Assembly: GCA_963680875.1 (NCBI GenBank)
Contig: OY804578.1
Coordinates: forward strand, 25,635,101 to 25,699,100
DNA length: 64,000 bases
Reading direction: 5' to 3'
From: Bathymodiolus brooksi
Taxonomy: Eukaryota > Mollusca > Bivalvia > Mytilida > Modiolidae
Positions 26,402-40,020 of the stretch are shown in pieces; position 1 is the stretch's first letter; each line of letters opens with the position of its first letter. The translations under genes and the position numbers were made by a program. The notes beneath the pieces are model-generated. The model was not told the DNA's origin, ran no database searches, and saw only the letters and a program-made list of their open reading frames with translations.

Positions 26402-29400
26402 CTGTCTAGGCCATTTGGCTAGTCTGTCTGGGTCATTTGTTTATTCTGTCTACGTCATTTGGCTATTCTGTCGAGGACATTTGGCTATTCTGTCTAGGGC
26501 ATTTGGCTATTCTGTCTAGGCCATTTGGCTATTATGTCTAGGCCATTTGGCTATTCTGTCTAGTCCATTTTTCTATTCTGTCTAGGCCATTTGGCTATTC
26601 TTTCTGGGTCATTTGGCTATTCTGTCTAGGTCATTTGACTATTCTGTCTAGGTCATTTGGTTATTATGTCTAGGTCATTTGGCTATTATGTCTAGGTCAT
26701 TTGGCTATTATGTCTAGTTCATTTGACTATTCTGTCGAGGACATTTGGCTATTCTGTCTAGGTCATTTGGCTATTCTGTCTAGGCCATTTTGGCTATTCT
26801 GTCTGGGTCATTTGGCTATTCTGTCTAGGTCATTTGTTTATTCAGTCTAGGTCATTTGGCTATTCTGTCTAGGTCATTTGGCTATTCTGTCGAGGATATT
26901 TGGCTATTCTGTCTAGTCCATTTGGCTATTCTGTCTAGGTCATTTGGTTATTATGTCTAGGTCATTTGGCTATTCTGTCTAGGCCATTTGGCTATTCTGT
27001 CTAGTCCATTTGGCTATTCTGTGTAGGCCATTTGGCTATTCTGTCTGGGTCATTTGGTTATTCTGTCTAGGTCATTTGGCTATTATGTCTAGGCCATTTG
27101 GCTATTCTGTCTAAGTCATTTGGCTATTCTGTCTAGGTCATTTGACTAATCTGTCGAGGACATTTGGCTATTCTGTCTAGGTCTTTTGGCTATTATGTCT
27201 AGGTCATTTGGCTATTAAGTCTACGTCATTTGTCTATTATGTCTAGGCCATTTGGCTATTCTATCTAGTCCATTTGGATATTCTCTCTAGGCCATTTGGC
27301 TATTTTTTCTGGGTCATTTGGCTATTCTGTCTAGGTCATTTGGCTATTCTGTCGAGGACATTTGGCTATTCTGTCAAGGGCATTTGGCTATTCTGTCTAG
27401 GCCATTTGGCTATTATGTCTAGGCCATTTGGCTATTCTGTCTACTCCATTTTTCTATTCTGTCTAGGCCATTTGGCTATTCTGTCTAGTCCATTTGGCTA
27501 TTCTGTCTAGGACATTTGGATAGTCTGTCTGGGTCATTTGGCTATTCTGTCTAGGTCATTTGGCTATTCTGTCGAGGACATTTGGCTATTCTGTCTAGGG
27601 CATTTGGCTATTCTGTCTAGGCCATTTGGCTATTATGTCTAGGCCATTTGGCTATTCTGTCTAGTCCATTTTTCTATTCTGTCTAGACCATTTGGCTATT
27701 CTGTCTGGGTCATTTGGCTATTCTGTCTAGGTCATTTGGCTATTCTGTCTAGGTCATTTGACTATTCTGTCGAGGACATTTGGCTATTCTGTCTAGGTCA
27801 TTTGGCTATTCTGTCTAGGTCATTTGGCTATTCTGTCGAGGACATTTGGCTATTCTGTCTAGGCCATTTGGCTATTATGTCTAGGCCATTTGGCTATTCT
27901 GTCTAGGCCATTTGGCTATTCTGTCTGGGTCATTTGTCTATTCTGTCTTGGTCATTTGGCTATTCTGTCTAGGTCATTTGGCTATTCTGTCGAGGATATT
28001 TGGCTATTCTGTCTAGGTCATTTGACTATTCTGTCTAGGTCATTTGACTATTCTGTCGAGGACATTTGGCTATTCTGTCTAGGTCATTTGGCTATTATGT
28101 CTAGGTCATTTGGCTATTATGTCTAGGTCATTTGGCTATTATGTCTAGGTCATTTGGCTATTCTGTCTAGTCCATTTGGCTATTCTGTCTAGGCCATTTG
28201 GATAGTCTGACTGGGTCATTTGGCTATTCTGTCTAGGTCATTTGGCTATTCTGTCTAGGGCATTTGGCTATTCTGTCTAGGCCATTTGGCTATTATGTCT
28301 AGACCATTTGGCTATTCTGTCTAGTCCATTTTTCTATTCTGTCTAGACCATTTGGCTATTCTGTCTGGGTCATTTGGCTATTCTGTCGAGGACATTTGGC
28401 TATTCTGTCTAGGTCATTTGGCTATTATGTCTAGGTCATTTGGCTATTATGTCTAGGTCATTTGTCTATTATGTCTAGGCCATTTGGTTATTCTGTCTAG
28501 TCCATTTGGCTGTTCTGTCTAGGCCATTTGGCTAGTCTGTCTGGGTCATTTGGCTATTCTGTCTAGGTCATTTGGCTATTCTGTCGAGGACATTTTGCTA
28601 TTCTGTCTAGGGCATTTGGCTATTCTGTCTAGACCATTTGGCTATTATGTCTAGGCCATTTGGCTATTCGATCTAGGTCATTTGGCTATTATGTCTAGGC
28701 CATTTGGCTATTCTGTCTAGGCCATTTGGCTATTCTGTCTAGGTCATTTGGCTATTATGTCTAGGTCATTTGACTATTCTGTCGAGGACATTTGGCTATT
28801 CTGTCTAGTTCATTTGGCTATTCTGTCGAGGACATTTGGCTATTCTGTCTAGGGCATTTGGCTATTCTGTCTAGTCCATTTGGCTATTCTGTCTAGGCCA
28901 TTTGGCTAGTCTGTCTGGGTCAATTGTCTATTCTGACTAGGCCATTTGGCTATTATGTCTAGGCCATTTGGCTATTCTGTCTAGTCCATTTTTCTATTCT
29001 GTCTAGACCATTTGGCTATTCTGTCTGGGTCATTTGGCTATTCTGTCTAGGTCATTTGGCTATTCTGTCTAGGTCATTTGACTATTCTGTCGAGGACATT
29101 TGGCTATTCTGTCTAGGTCATTTGGCTATTATGTCTAGGTCATTTGGCTGTTATGTCTAGGTCATTTGGCTATTATTTCTAGGCCATTTGGTTATTCTGT
29201 CTAGTCCATTTGGCTGTTCTGTCTAGGCCATTTGGCTAGTCTGTCTGGGTCATTTGGCTATTCTGTCTAGGTCATTTGGCTATTCTGTCGAGGACATTTT
29301 GCTATTCTGTCTAGGGCATTTGGCTATTCTGTCTAGACCATTTGGCTATTATGTCTAGGCCATTTGGCTATTCGATCTAGGTCATTTGGCAATTATGTCT

Positions 29401-32400
29401 AGGCCATTTGGCTATTCTGTCTAGGCCATTTGGCTATTCTGTCTAGGTCATTTGGCTATTATGTGTAGGTCATTTGGTTATTCTGTCTAGGTCATTTGGC
29501 TATTCTGTCTAGGTCATTTGGCTATTCTGTCTGGGTCATTTGGCTATTATGTCTAGGCCATTTGGCTATTATGTCTAGGTCATTTGGCTATTCTGTCTAG
29601 GCCATTTGGCTATTCAATCTAGGTCATTCGGATATTATGTCTAGGTCATTTGGCTATTATGTCTAGGTCATTTGGCTATTATGTCTAGGCCATTTGGCTA
29701 TTCTGTCTAGTCCATTTGGCTATTCTGTCTAGGTCATTAGATTTTACTTTCTAGGCCATTTGGCTATTATGTCTAGGCCATTTGGTTTTTCTGTCTAGGC
29801 CATTTGTCTATTCTGTCTAGGTCATTTGGCTATTCTGTCTAGGTCATTTGACTATTCTGTCGAGGATATTTGGCTATTCTGTCTAGGTCATTTGGCTATT
29901 ATGTCTAGGTCATTTGGCTATTATGTCTAGGCCATTTGGCTATTCTGTCTAGTCCATTTGGCTATTCTGTCTAGGCCATTTGGCTATTCTGTCTGGGTCA
30001 TTTGGCTATTCTGTCTAGGTCATTTGGCTATTCTGTCTAGGTCATTTGGCTATTCTGTCGAGGATATTTGGCTATTCTGTCTGGTTCATTTGACTATTCT
30101 GTCTAGGTCATTTGGCTATTCTGTCTAGGCCATTTGTTTATTCTGTCTGGGTCATTTGGCTATTCTGTCTAGGTCATTTGGCTATTCTGTCTAGGTCATT
30201 TGGCTATTCTGTCTAGGCCATTTGGCTATTCTGTCTAGGTCATTTGGCTATTCTGTCTAGGTCATTTGGCTATTATGTCTAGGTCATTTGGCTATTATGT
30301 CTAGGTCATTTGGCTATTATGTCTAGGCCATTTGGCTATTCCGTCTAGTCCATTTGGTTATTCTGTCTAGGCCATTTGGATAGTCTGTCTAGGTCATTTG
30401 GCTATTCTGTCTAGGCCATTTGGCTATTCTGTCGAGGACATTTGGCTATTCTGTCTAGGGCATTTGGCTATTCTGTCTAGGCCATTTGGCTATTATGTGT
30501 AGGCCATTTGGCTATTCTGTCTAGGCCATTTGGCTATTCTGTCTGGGTCATTTGGCTATTCTGTCTAGGTCATTTGGCTATTCTGTCTGGGTCATTTGGC
30601 TATTCTGTCTAGGCCATTTGGCTATTCTGTCTGGGTCATTTGGCTATTCTGTCTAGGCCATTTGGCTATTCTGTCTGGGTCATTTGGCTATTCTGTCTAG
30701 GTCATTTGGCTATTCTGTCTAGGCCATTTGGCTATTCTGTCTAGGCCATTTGGCTATTCTGTCTAGTCCATTTGGCTATTCTGTCTGGGTCATTTGGTTA
30801 TTCTGTCTAGGTCATTTGGCTATTATGTCTAGGCCATTTGGCTATTCTGTCTAAGTCATTTGGCTATTTTGTCTAGGTTATTTGACTAATCTGTCGAGGA
30901 CATTTGGCTATTATGTCTAGGTCATTTGGCTATTAAGTCTACATCATTTGTCTATTATGTCTAGGCCATTTGGCTATTCTATCTAGTCCATTTGGATATT
31001 CTCTCTAGGCCATTTGGCTATTTTTTCTGGGTCATTTGGCTATTCTGTCTAGGTCATTTGGCTATTCTGTCGAGGACATTTGGCTATTCTGTCGAGGGCA
31101 TTTGGCTATTCTGTCTAGGCCATTTGGCTATTATGTCTAGGCCATTTGGCTATTCTGTCTAGTCCATTTTTCTATTCTGTCTAGGCCATTTGGCTATTCT
31201 GTCTGTGTTATTTGGCTATTCTGTCTAGGTCATTTGACTATTCTGTCTAGGTCATTTGACTATTCTGTCGAGGACATTTGGCTATTCTGTCTAGGTCATT
31301 TGGCTATTATGTCTAGGTCATTTGGCTATTATGTCTAGGTCATTTGGCTATTATGTCTAGGCCATTTGGCTATTCTGTCTAGTCCATTTGGCTATTCTGT
31401 CTAGGCCATTTGGATAGTCTGTCTGGGTCATTTGGCTATTCTGTCTAAGTCATTTGGCTATTCTGTCGAGGACATTTGGCTATTCTGTCTAGGGCATTTG
31501 GCTATTCTGTCTAGGCCATTTGGCTATTATGTCTAGGCCATTTGGCTATTCTGTCTAGTCCATTTTTCTATTCTGTCTAGACCATTTGGCTATTCTGTCT
31601 GGGTCATTTGGCTATTCTGTCTAGGTCATTTGGCTATTCTGTCTAGGTCATTTGACTATTCTATCGAGGACATTTGGCTATTCTGTCTAGGTCATTTGGC
31701 TATTATGTCTAGGTCATTTGGCTATTATGTCTAGGTCATTTGGCTATTATGTCTAGGCCATTTGGTTATTCTGTCTAGTCCATTTGGCTGTTCTGTCTAG
31801 GCCATTTGGCTAGTCTGTCTGGGTCATTTGGCTATTCTGTCTAGGTCATTTGGCTATTCTGTCGAGGACATTTTGCTATTCTGTCTAGGGCATTTGGCTA
31901 TTCTGTCTAGACCATTTGGCTATTATGTCTTGGCCATTTGGCTATTCGATCTAGGTCATTTGGCTATTATGTCTAGGCCATTTGGCTATTCTGTCTAGGC
32001 CATTTGGCTATTCTGTCTAGGTCATTTGGCTATTATGTCTAGGTCATTTGACTATTCTGTCGAAGACATTTTGCTATTCTGTCTAGTTCATTTGGCTATT
32101 CTGTCGAGGACATTTGGCTATTCTGTCTAGGGCATTTGGCTATTCTGTCTAGTCCATTTGGCTATTCTGTCTAGGCCATTTGGCTAGTCTGTCTGGGTCA
32201 ATTGTCTATTCTGTCTAGGTCATTTGGCTATTCTGTCGAGGACATTTGGCTATTCTGTCTAGGGCATTTGGCTATTCTGTCTAGTCCATTTTTCTATTCT
32301 GTCTAGGTCATTTGGCTATTCTTTCTGGGTCATTTGGCTATTCTGTCTAGGTCATTTGGCTATTCTGTCTAGGTCATTTGATTATTATGTCTAGGTCATT

Positions 32401-35400
32401 TGGCTATTATGTCTAGGTCATTTGGCTATTATGTCTAGTTCATTTGACTATTCTGTCGAGGACATTTGGCTATTCTGTCTAGGTCATTTGGCTATTATGT
32501 CTAGGACATTTGACTATTATGTCTAGGCCATTTGATTATTCTGTCTAGTCCATTTGGCTAATCTGTCTAGGCCATTTGGCTAGTCTGTCTGGGTCATTTG
32601 GCTATTCTGTCTAGGTCATTTGGCTATTCTATCGAGGACATTTGGCTATTCTGTCTAGACCATTTGGCTATTATGTCTAGGCCATTTGGCTATTCGGTCT
32701 AGGTCATTTGGCTATTATGTCTAGGCCATTTGGCTATTCTGTCTAGGCCATTTGGCTATTCTGTCTAGGTCATTTGGCTATTATGTGTAGGTCATTTGGT
32801 TATTCTGTCTAGGTCATTTGGCTATTCTGTCTAGGTCATTTGGCTATTCTGTCTGGGTCATTTGGCTATTATGTCTAGGCCATTTGGCTATTATGTCTAG
32901 GTCATTTGGCTATTCTGTCTAGGTCATTTGGCTATTCAATCTAGGTCATTCGGATATTATGTCTAGGTCATTTGGCTATTATGTCTAGGCCATTTGGCTA
33001 TTCTGTCTAGTCCATTTGGCTATTCTGTCTAGGTCATTTGGATAGTCTGTCTGGGTCATTTGGCTATTCTGTCCAGGTCATTTGGCTATTCTGTCGAGGA
33101 CATTTGGCTATTCTGTCTAGGGCATTTGGCTATTCTGTCTAGGCCATTTGGCTATTATGTCTAGGCCATTTGGCTATTCTGTCTAGTCCATTTTTCTATT
33201 CTGTCTAGACCATTTGGCTATTCTGTCTGGGTCATTTGGCTATTCTGTCTAGGTCATTTGGCTATTCTGTCTAGGTCATTTGACTATTCTGTTGAGGACA
33301 TTTGGCTATTCTGTCTAGGTCATTTGGCTATTATGTCTAGGTCATTTGGCTATTATGTCTAGGTCATTTGGCTATTATGTCTAGGCCATTTGGTTATTCT
33401 GTCTAGTCCATTTGGCTGTTCTGTCTAGGCCATTTGGCTAGTCTGTCTGGGTCATTTGGCTATTCTGTCTAGGTCATTTGGCTATTCTGTCGAGGACATT
33501 TTGCTATTCTGTCTAGGGCATTTGGCTATTCTGTCTAGACCATTTGGCTATTATGTCTAGGCCATTTGGCTATTCGATCTAGGTCATTTGGCTATTATGT
33601 CTAGGCCATTTGGCTATTCTGTCTAGGCCATTTGGCTATTCTGTCTAGGTCATTTGGCTATTATGTCTAGGTCATTTGACTATTCTGTCGAAGACATTTG
33701 GCTATTCTGTCTAGTTCATTTGGCTATTCTGTCGAGGACATTTGGCTATTCTGTCTAGGGCATTTGGCTATTCTGTCTAGTCCATTTGGCTATTCTGTCT
33801 AGGCCATTTGGCTAGTCTGTCTTGGTCAATTGTCTATTCTGTCTAGGTCATTTGGCTATTCTGTCGAGGACATTTGGCTATTCTGTCTAGGGCATTTGGC
33901 TATTCTGTCTAGGCCATTTGGCTATTATGTCTAGGCCATTTGGCTATTCTGTCTAGTCCATTTTTCTATTCTGTCTAGGTCATTTGGCTATTCTTTCTGG
34001 GTCATTTGGCTATTCTGTCTAGGTCATTTGGCTATTCTGTCTAAGTCATTTGGTTATTATGTCTAGGTCAATTGACTATTATGTCTAGGTCATTTGGCTA
34101 TTATGTCTAGTTCATTTGACTATTCTGTCGAGGACATTTGGCTATTCTGTCTAGGTCATTTGGCTATTATGTCTAGGTCATTTGACTATTATGTCTAGGC
34201 CATTTGATTATTCTGTCTAGTCCATTTGGCTATTCTGTCTAGGCCATTTGGCTAGTCTGTCTGGGTCATTTGGCTATTCTGTCTAGGTCATTTGGCTATT
34301 CTATCGAGGACATTTGGCTATTCTGTCTAGGCCATTTGGCTATTCTGTCTAGGTCATTTGGCTATTATGTGTAGGTCATTTGGTTATTCTGTCTAGGTCA
34401 TTTGGCTATTCTGTCTAGGTCATTTGGCTATTCTGTCTGGGTCATTTGGCTATTATGTCTAGGCCATTTGGCTATTATGTCTAGGTCATTTGGCTATTCT
34501 GTCTAGGTCATTTGGCTATTCAATCTAGGTCATTCGGATATTATGTCTAGGTCATTTGGCTATTATGTCTAGGTCATTTGGCTATTATGTCTAGGCCATT
34601 TGGCTATTCTGTCTAGTCCATTTGGCTATTCTGTCTAGGTCATTAGATTTTACTTTCTAGGCCATTTGGCTATTATGTCTAGGCCATTTGGTTTTTCTGT
34701 CTAGGCCATTTGGCTATTCTGTCTAGGTCATTTGGCTATTCTGTCTAGGTCATTTGACTATTCTGTCGAGGATATTTGGCTATTATGTCTAGGTCATTTG
34801 GCTATTATGTCTAGTCCATTTGGCTATTCTGTCTATGCCATTTGGCTATTCTGTCTGGGTCATTTGGCTATTCTGTCTAGGTCATTTGGCTATTCTGTCT
34901 AGGTCATTTGACTAATCTGTCGAGGACATTTGGCTATTCTGTCTAGGTCTTTTGGCTATTATATCTAGGTCATTTGGCTATTAAGTCTACGTCATTTGTT
35001 TATTATGTCTAGGCCATTTGGCTATTCTATCTAGTCCATTTGGATATTCTCTCTAGGCCATTTGGCTATTTTTTCTGGGTCATTTGGCTATTCTGTCCAG
35101 GTCATTTGGCTATTCTGTCGAGGACATTTGGCTATTCTGTCGAGGACATTTGGCTATTCTGGCTAGGCCATTTGGCTATTATATCTAGGCCATTTGGCTA
35201 TTCTGTCTAGTACATTTTTCTATTCTGTCTAGGCCATTTGGCTATTCTGTCTAGGTCATTTGACTATTCTGTCTAGGTCATTTGACTATTCTGTCGAGGA
35301 CATTTGGCTATTCTGTCTAGGTCATTTGGCTATTTTGTCTACGTCATTTGGCTATTATGTCTAGGTCATTTGGCTATTATGTCTAGGCCATTTGGCTATT

Positions 35401-36670
35401 CTGTCTAGTCCATTTGGCTATTCTGTCTAGGCCATTTGGATAGTCTGTCTGGGTCATTTGGCTATTCTGTTTAGGTCATTTGGCTATTCTGTCGAGGACA
35501 TTTGGCTATTCTGTCTAGGGCATTTGGCTATTCTGTCTAGGCCATTTGGCTATTATGTCTAGGCCATTTGGCTATTCTGTCTAGTCCATTTTTCTATTCT
35601 GTCTAGACCATTTGGCTATTCTGTCTGGGTCATTTGGCTATTCTGTCTAGGTCATTTGGCTATTCTGTCTAGGTCATTTGACTATTCTGTCGAGGACATT
35701 TGGCTATTCTGTCTAGGTCATTTGGCTATTATGTCTAGGTTATTTGGCTATTATGTCTAGGTCATTTGGCTATTATGTCTTGGCCATTTGGTTATTCTGT
35801 CTAGTCCATTTGGATATTCTGTCTAGGCCATTTGGCTAGTCTGTCTGGGTCATTTGGCTATTCTGTCTAGTTCATTTGGCTATTCTGTCGAGGACATTTT
35901 GCTATTCTGTCTAGGGCATTTGGCTATTCTGTCTAGACCATTTGGCTATTATGTCTAGGCCATTTGGCTATTCGATCTAGGTCATTTGGCTATTATGTCT
36001 AGGCCATTTGGCTATTCTGTCTGGGTCATTTGGCTATTCTGTCTAGGTCATTTGACTATTCTGTCTAGGTCATTTGACTATTCTGTCGAGGACATTTGGC
36101 TATTCTGTCTAGGTCATTTGGCTATTATGTCTAGGTCATTTGGCTATTATGTCTAGGTCATTTGGCTATTATGTCTAGGCCATTTGGCTATTCTGTCTAG
36201 TCCATTTGGCTATTCTGTCTAGGCCATTTGGATAGTCTGTCTGGGTCATTTGGCTATTCTGTCTAGGTCATTTGGCTATTCTGTCGAGGACATTTGGCTA
36301 TTCTGTCTAGGGCATTTGGCTATTCTGTCTAGGCCATTTGGCTATTATGTCTAGGCCATTTGGCTATTCTGTCTAGTCCATTTTTCTATTCTGTCTAGAC
36401 CATTTGGCTATTATGTCTGGGTCATTTGGCTATTCTGTCTAGTTCATTTGGCCATTCTGTCGAGGACATTTGGCTATTCTGTCTAGGGCATTTGGCTATT
36501 CTGTCTAGTCCATTTGGCTATTCTGTCTAGGCCATTTGGCTAGTCTGTCTGGGTCAATTGTCTATTCTGTCTAGATCATTTGGCTATTCTGTCGAGGACA
36601 TTTGGCTATTCTGTCTAGGGCATTTGGCTATTCTGTCTAGGCCATTTGGCTATTATGTCTAGGCCATTGG
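26402..36670 (+). repeat. 22-bp satellite with mixed higher-order organisation
   Basis: Continuous satellite. Related sub-blocks can be paired by rare monomers. ATTAGATTTTAC at 29736 and 34642 are 4,906 bp (223 monomers) apart. GGATAGTCTG at 31412 and 33040 are 1,628 bp (74 monomers) apart and head two similar runs, one of which lacks two monomers. The CTATCTAGTCC/GATATTCTCTCT marker occurs at 27261, 30979 and 35027. Around 30.5-30.8 kb the monomers are unusually uniform. One extra T near 26789 is the only length change seen. No gene is visible. Confidence 0.85.
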
Positions 36671-39600
36671 GCTATTCTGTCTAGTCCATTTTTCTATTCT
36701 GTCTAGGTCATTTGGCTATTCTTTCTGGGTCATTTGGCTATTCTGTCTAGGTCATTTGGCTATTCTGTCTAGGTCATTTGGTTATTATGTCTAGGTCATT
36801 TGGCTATTATGTCTAGGTCATTTGGCTATTATGTCTAGTTCATTTGACTATTCTGTCGAGGACATTTGGCTATTCTGTCTAGGTCATTTGGCTATTATGT
36901 CTAGGTCATTTGACTATTATGTCTAGGCCATTTGATTATTCTGTCTAGTCCATTTGGCTATTCTGTCTAGGCCATTTGGCTAGTCTGTCTGGGTCATTTG
37001 GCTATTCTGTCTAGGTCATTTGGCTATTCTATCGAGGACATTTGGCTATTCTGTCTAGACCATTTGGCTATTATGTCTAGGCCATTTGGCTATTCGATCT
37101 AGGTCATTTGGCTATTATGTCTAGGCCATTTGGCTATTCTGTCTAGGCCATTTGGCTATTCTGTCTAGGTCATTTGGCTATTATGTGTAGGTCATTTGGT
37201 TATTCTGTCTAGGTCATTTGGCTATTCTGTCTAGGTCATTTGGCTATTCTGTCTGGGTCATTTGGCTATTATGTCTAGGCCATTTGGCTATTATGTCTAG
37301 GTCATTTGACTATTCTGTCTAGGTCATTTGGCTATTCAATCTAGGTCATTCGGATATTATGTCTAGGTCATTTGGCTATTATGTCTAGGTCATTTGGCTA
37401 TTATGTCTAGGCCATTTGGCTATTCTGTCTAGTCCATTTGGCTATTCTGTCTAGGTCATTAGATTTTACTTTCTAGGCCATTTGGCTATTATGTCTAGGC
37501 CATTTGGTTTTTCTGTCTAGGCCATTTGGCTATTCTGTCTAGGTCATTTGGCTATTCTGTTTAGGTCATTTGACTATTCTGTCGAGGATATTTGGCTATT
37601 CTGTCTAGGTCATTTGGCTATTATGTCTAGGTCATTTGGCTATTATGTCTAGGCCATTTGGGTATTCTGTCTTGTCCATTTGGCTATTCTGTCTATGCCA
37701 TTTGGCTATTCTGTCTGGGTCATTTGGCTATTCTGTCTAGGTCATTTGGCTATTATGTCTAGGTCATTTGGCTATTATGTCTAGTTCATTTGACTATTCT
37801 GTCGAGGACATTTGGCTATTCTGTCTAGGTCATTTGGCTATTATGTCTAGGTCATTTGACTATTATGTCTAGGCCATTTGATTATTCTGTCTAGTCCATT
37901 TGGCTATTCTGTCTAGGCCATTTGGCTAGTCTGTCTGGGTCATTTGGCTATTCTGTCTAGGTCATTTGGCTATTCTATCGAGGACATTTGGCTATTCTGT
38001 CTAGTCCATTTTTCTATTCTGTCTAGGTCATTTGGCTATTCTTTCTGGGTCATTTGGCTATTCTGTCTAGGTCATTTGGCTATTCTGTCTAGGTCATTTG
38101 GTTATTATGTCTAGGTCATTTGGCTATTATGTCTAGGTCATTTGGCTATTATGTCTAGTTCATTTGACTATTCTGTCGAGGACATTTGGCTATTCTGTCT
38201 AGGTCATTTGGCTATTATGTCTAGGTCATTTGACTATTATGTCTAGGCCATTTGATTATTCTGTCTAGTCCATTTGGCTATTCTGTCTAGGCCATTTGGC
38301 TAGTCTGTCTGGGTCATTTGGCTATTCTGTCTAGGTCATTTGGCTATTCTATCGAGGACATTTGGCTATTCTGTCTAGACCATTTGGCTATTATGTCTAG
38401 GCCATTTGGCTATTCGATCTAGGTCATTTGGCTATTATGTCTAGGCCATTTGGCTATTCTGTCTAGGCCATTTGGCTATTCTGTCTAGGTCATTTGGCTA
38501 TTATGTGTAGGTCATTTGGTTATTCTGTCTAGGTCATTTGGCTATTCTGTCTAGGTCATTTGGCTATTCTGTCTGGGTCATTTGGCTATTATGTCTAGGC
38601 CATTTGGCTATTATGTCTAGGTCATTTGACTATTCTGTCTAGGTCATTTGGCTATTCAATCTAGGTCATTCGGATATTATGTCTAGGTCATTTGGCTATT
38701 ATGTCTAGGTCATTTGGCTATTATGTCTAGGCCATTTGGCTATTCTGTCTAGTCCATTTGGCTATTCTGTCTAGGTCATTAGATTTTACTTTCTAGGCCA
38801 TTTGGCTATTATGTCTAGGCCATTTGGTTTTTCTGTCTAGGCCATTTGGCTATTCTGTCTAGGTCATTTGGCTATTCTGTTTAGGTCATTTGACTATTCT
38901 GTCGAGGATATTTGGCTATTCTGTCTAGGTCATTTGGCTATTATGTCTAGGTCATTTGGCTATTATGTCTAGGCCATTTGGGTATTCTGTCTTGTCCATT
39001 TGGCTATTCTGTCTATGCCATTTGGCTATTCTGTCTGGGTCATTTGGCTATTCTGTCTAGGTCATTTGGCTATTATGTCTAGGTCATTTGGCTATTATGT
39101 CTAGTTCATTTGACTATTCTGTCGAGGACATTTGGCTATTCTGTCTAGGTCATTTGGCTATTATGTCTAGGTCATTTGACTATTATGTCTAGGCCATTTG
39201 ATTATTCTGTCTAGTCCATTTGGCTATTCTGTCTAGGCCATTTGGCTAGTCTGTCTGGGTCATTTGGCTATTCTGTCTAGGTCATTTGGCTATTCTATCG
39301 AGGACATTTGGCTATTCTGTCTAGAACATTTGGCTATTATGTCTAGGCCATTTGGCTATTCGATCTAGGTCATTTGGCTATTATGTCTAGGCCATTTGGC
39401 TATTCTGTCTAGGCCATTTGGCTATTCTGTCTAGGTCATTTGGCTATTATGTGTAGGTCATTTGGTTATTCTGTCTAGGTCATTTGGCTATTCTGTCTAG
39501 GTCATTTGGCTATTCTGTCTGGGTCATTTGGCTATTATGTCTAGGCCATTTGGCTATTATGTCTAGGTCATTTGACTATTCTGTCTAGGTCATTTGGCTA

Positions 39601-40020
39601 TTCAATCTAGGTCATTCGGATATTATGTCTAGGTCATTTGGCTATTATGTCTAGGTCATTTGGCTATTATGTCTAGGCCATTTGGCTATTCTGTCTAGTC
39701 CATTTGGCTATTCTGTCTAGGTCATTAGATTTTACTTTCTAGGCCATTTGGCTATTATGTCTAGGCCATTTGGTTTTTCTGTCTAGGCCATTTGGCTATT
39801 CTGTCTAGGTCATTTGGCTATTCTGTTTAGGTCATTTGACTATTCTGTCGAGGATATTTGGCTATTCTGTCTAGGTCATTTGGCTATTATGTCTAGGTCA
39901 TTTGGCTATTATGTCTAGGCCATTTGGGTATTCTGTCTAGTCCATTTGGCTATTCTGTCTATGCCATTTGGCTATTCTGTCTGGGTCATTTGGCTATTCT
40001 GTCTAGGTCATTTGGCTATT
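36671..40020 (+). repeat. Tandem higher-order repeat of 60 monomers (1,320 bp) plus a 43-monomer partial third unit
   Basis: Unit one is about 36671-37990 and unit two about 37991-39310. Every stretch I compared between them was identical, including rare monomers such as ATTAGATTTTAC (unit two at 38778), CTTGTCC, CTATGCC and the CGATCT linker. A third partial unit follows. It is offset by 946 bp (43 monomers) from unit two (CGATCT at 38415 and 39361, ATTAG at 38778 and 39724) and ends near 40020. The unit is therefore modular: 43 monomers plus 17. Confidence 0.88.
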
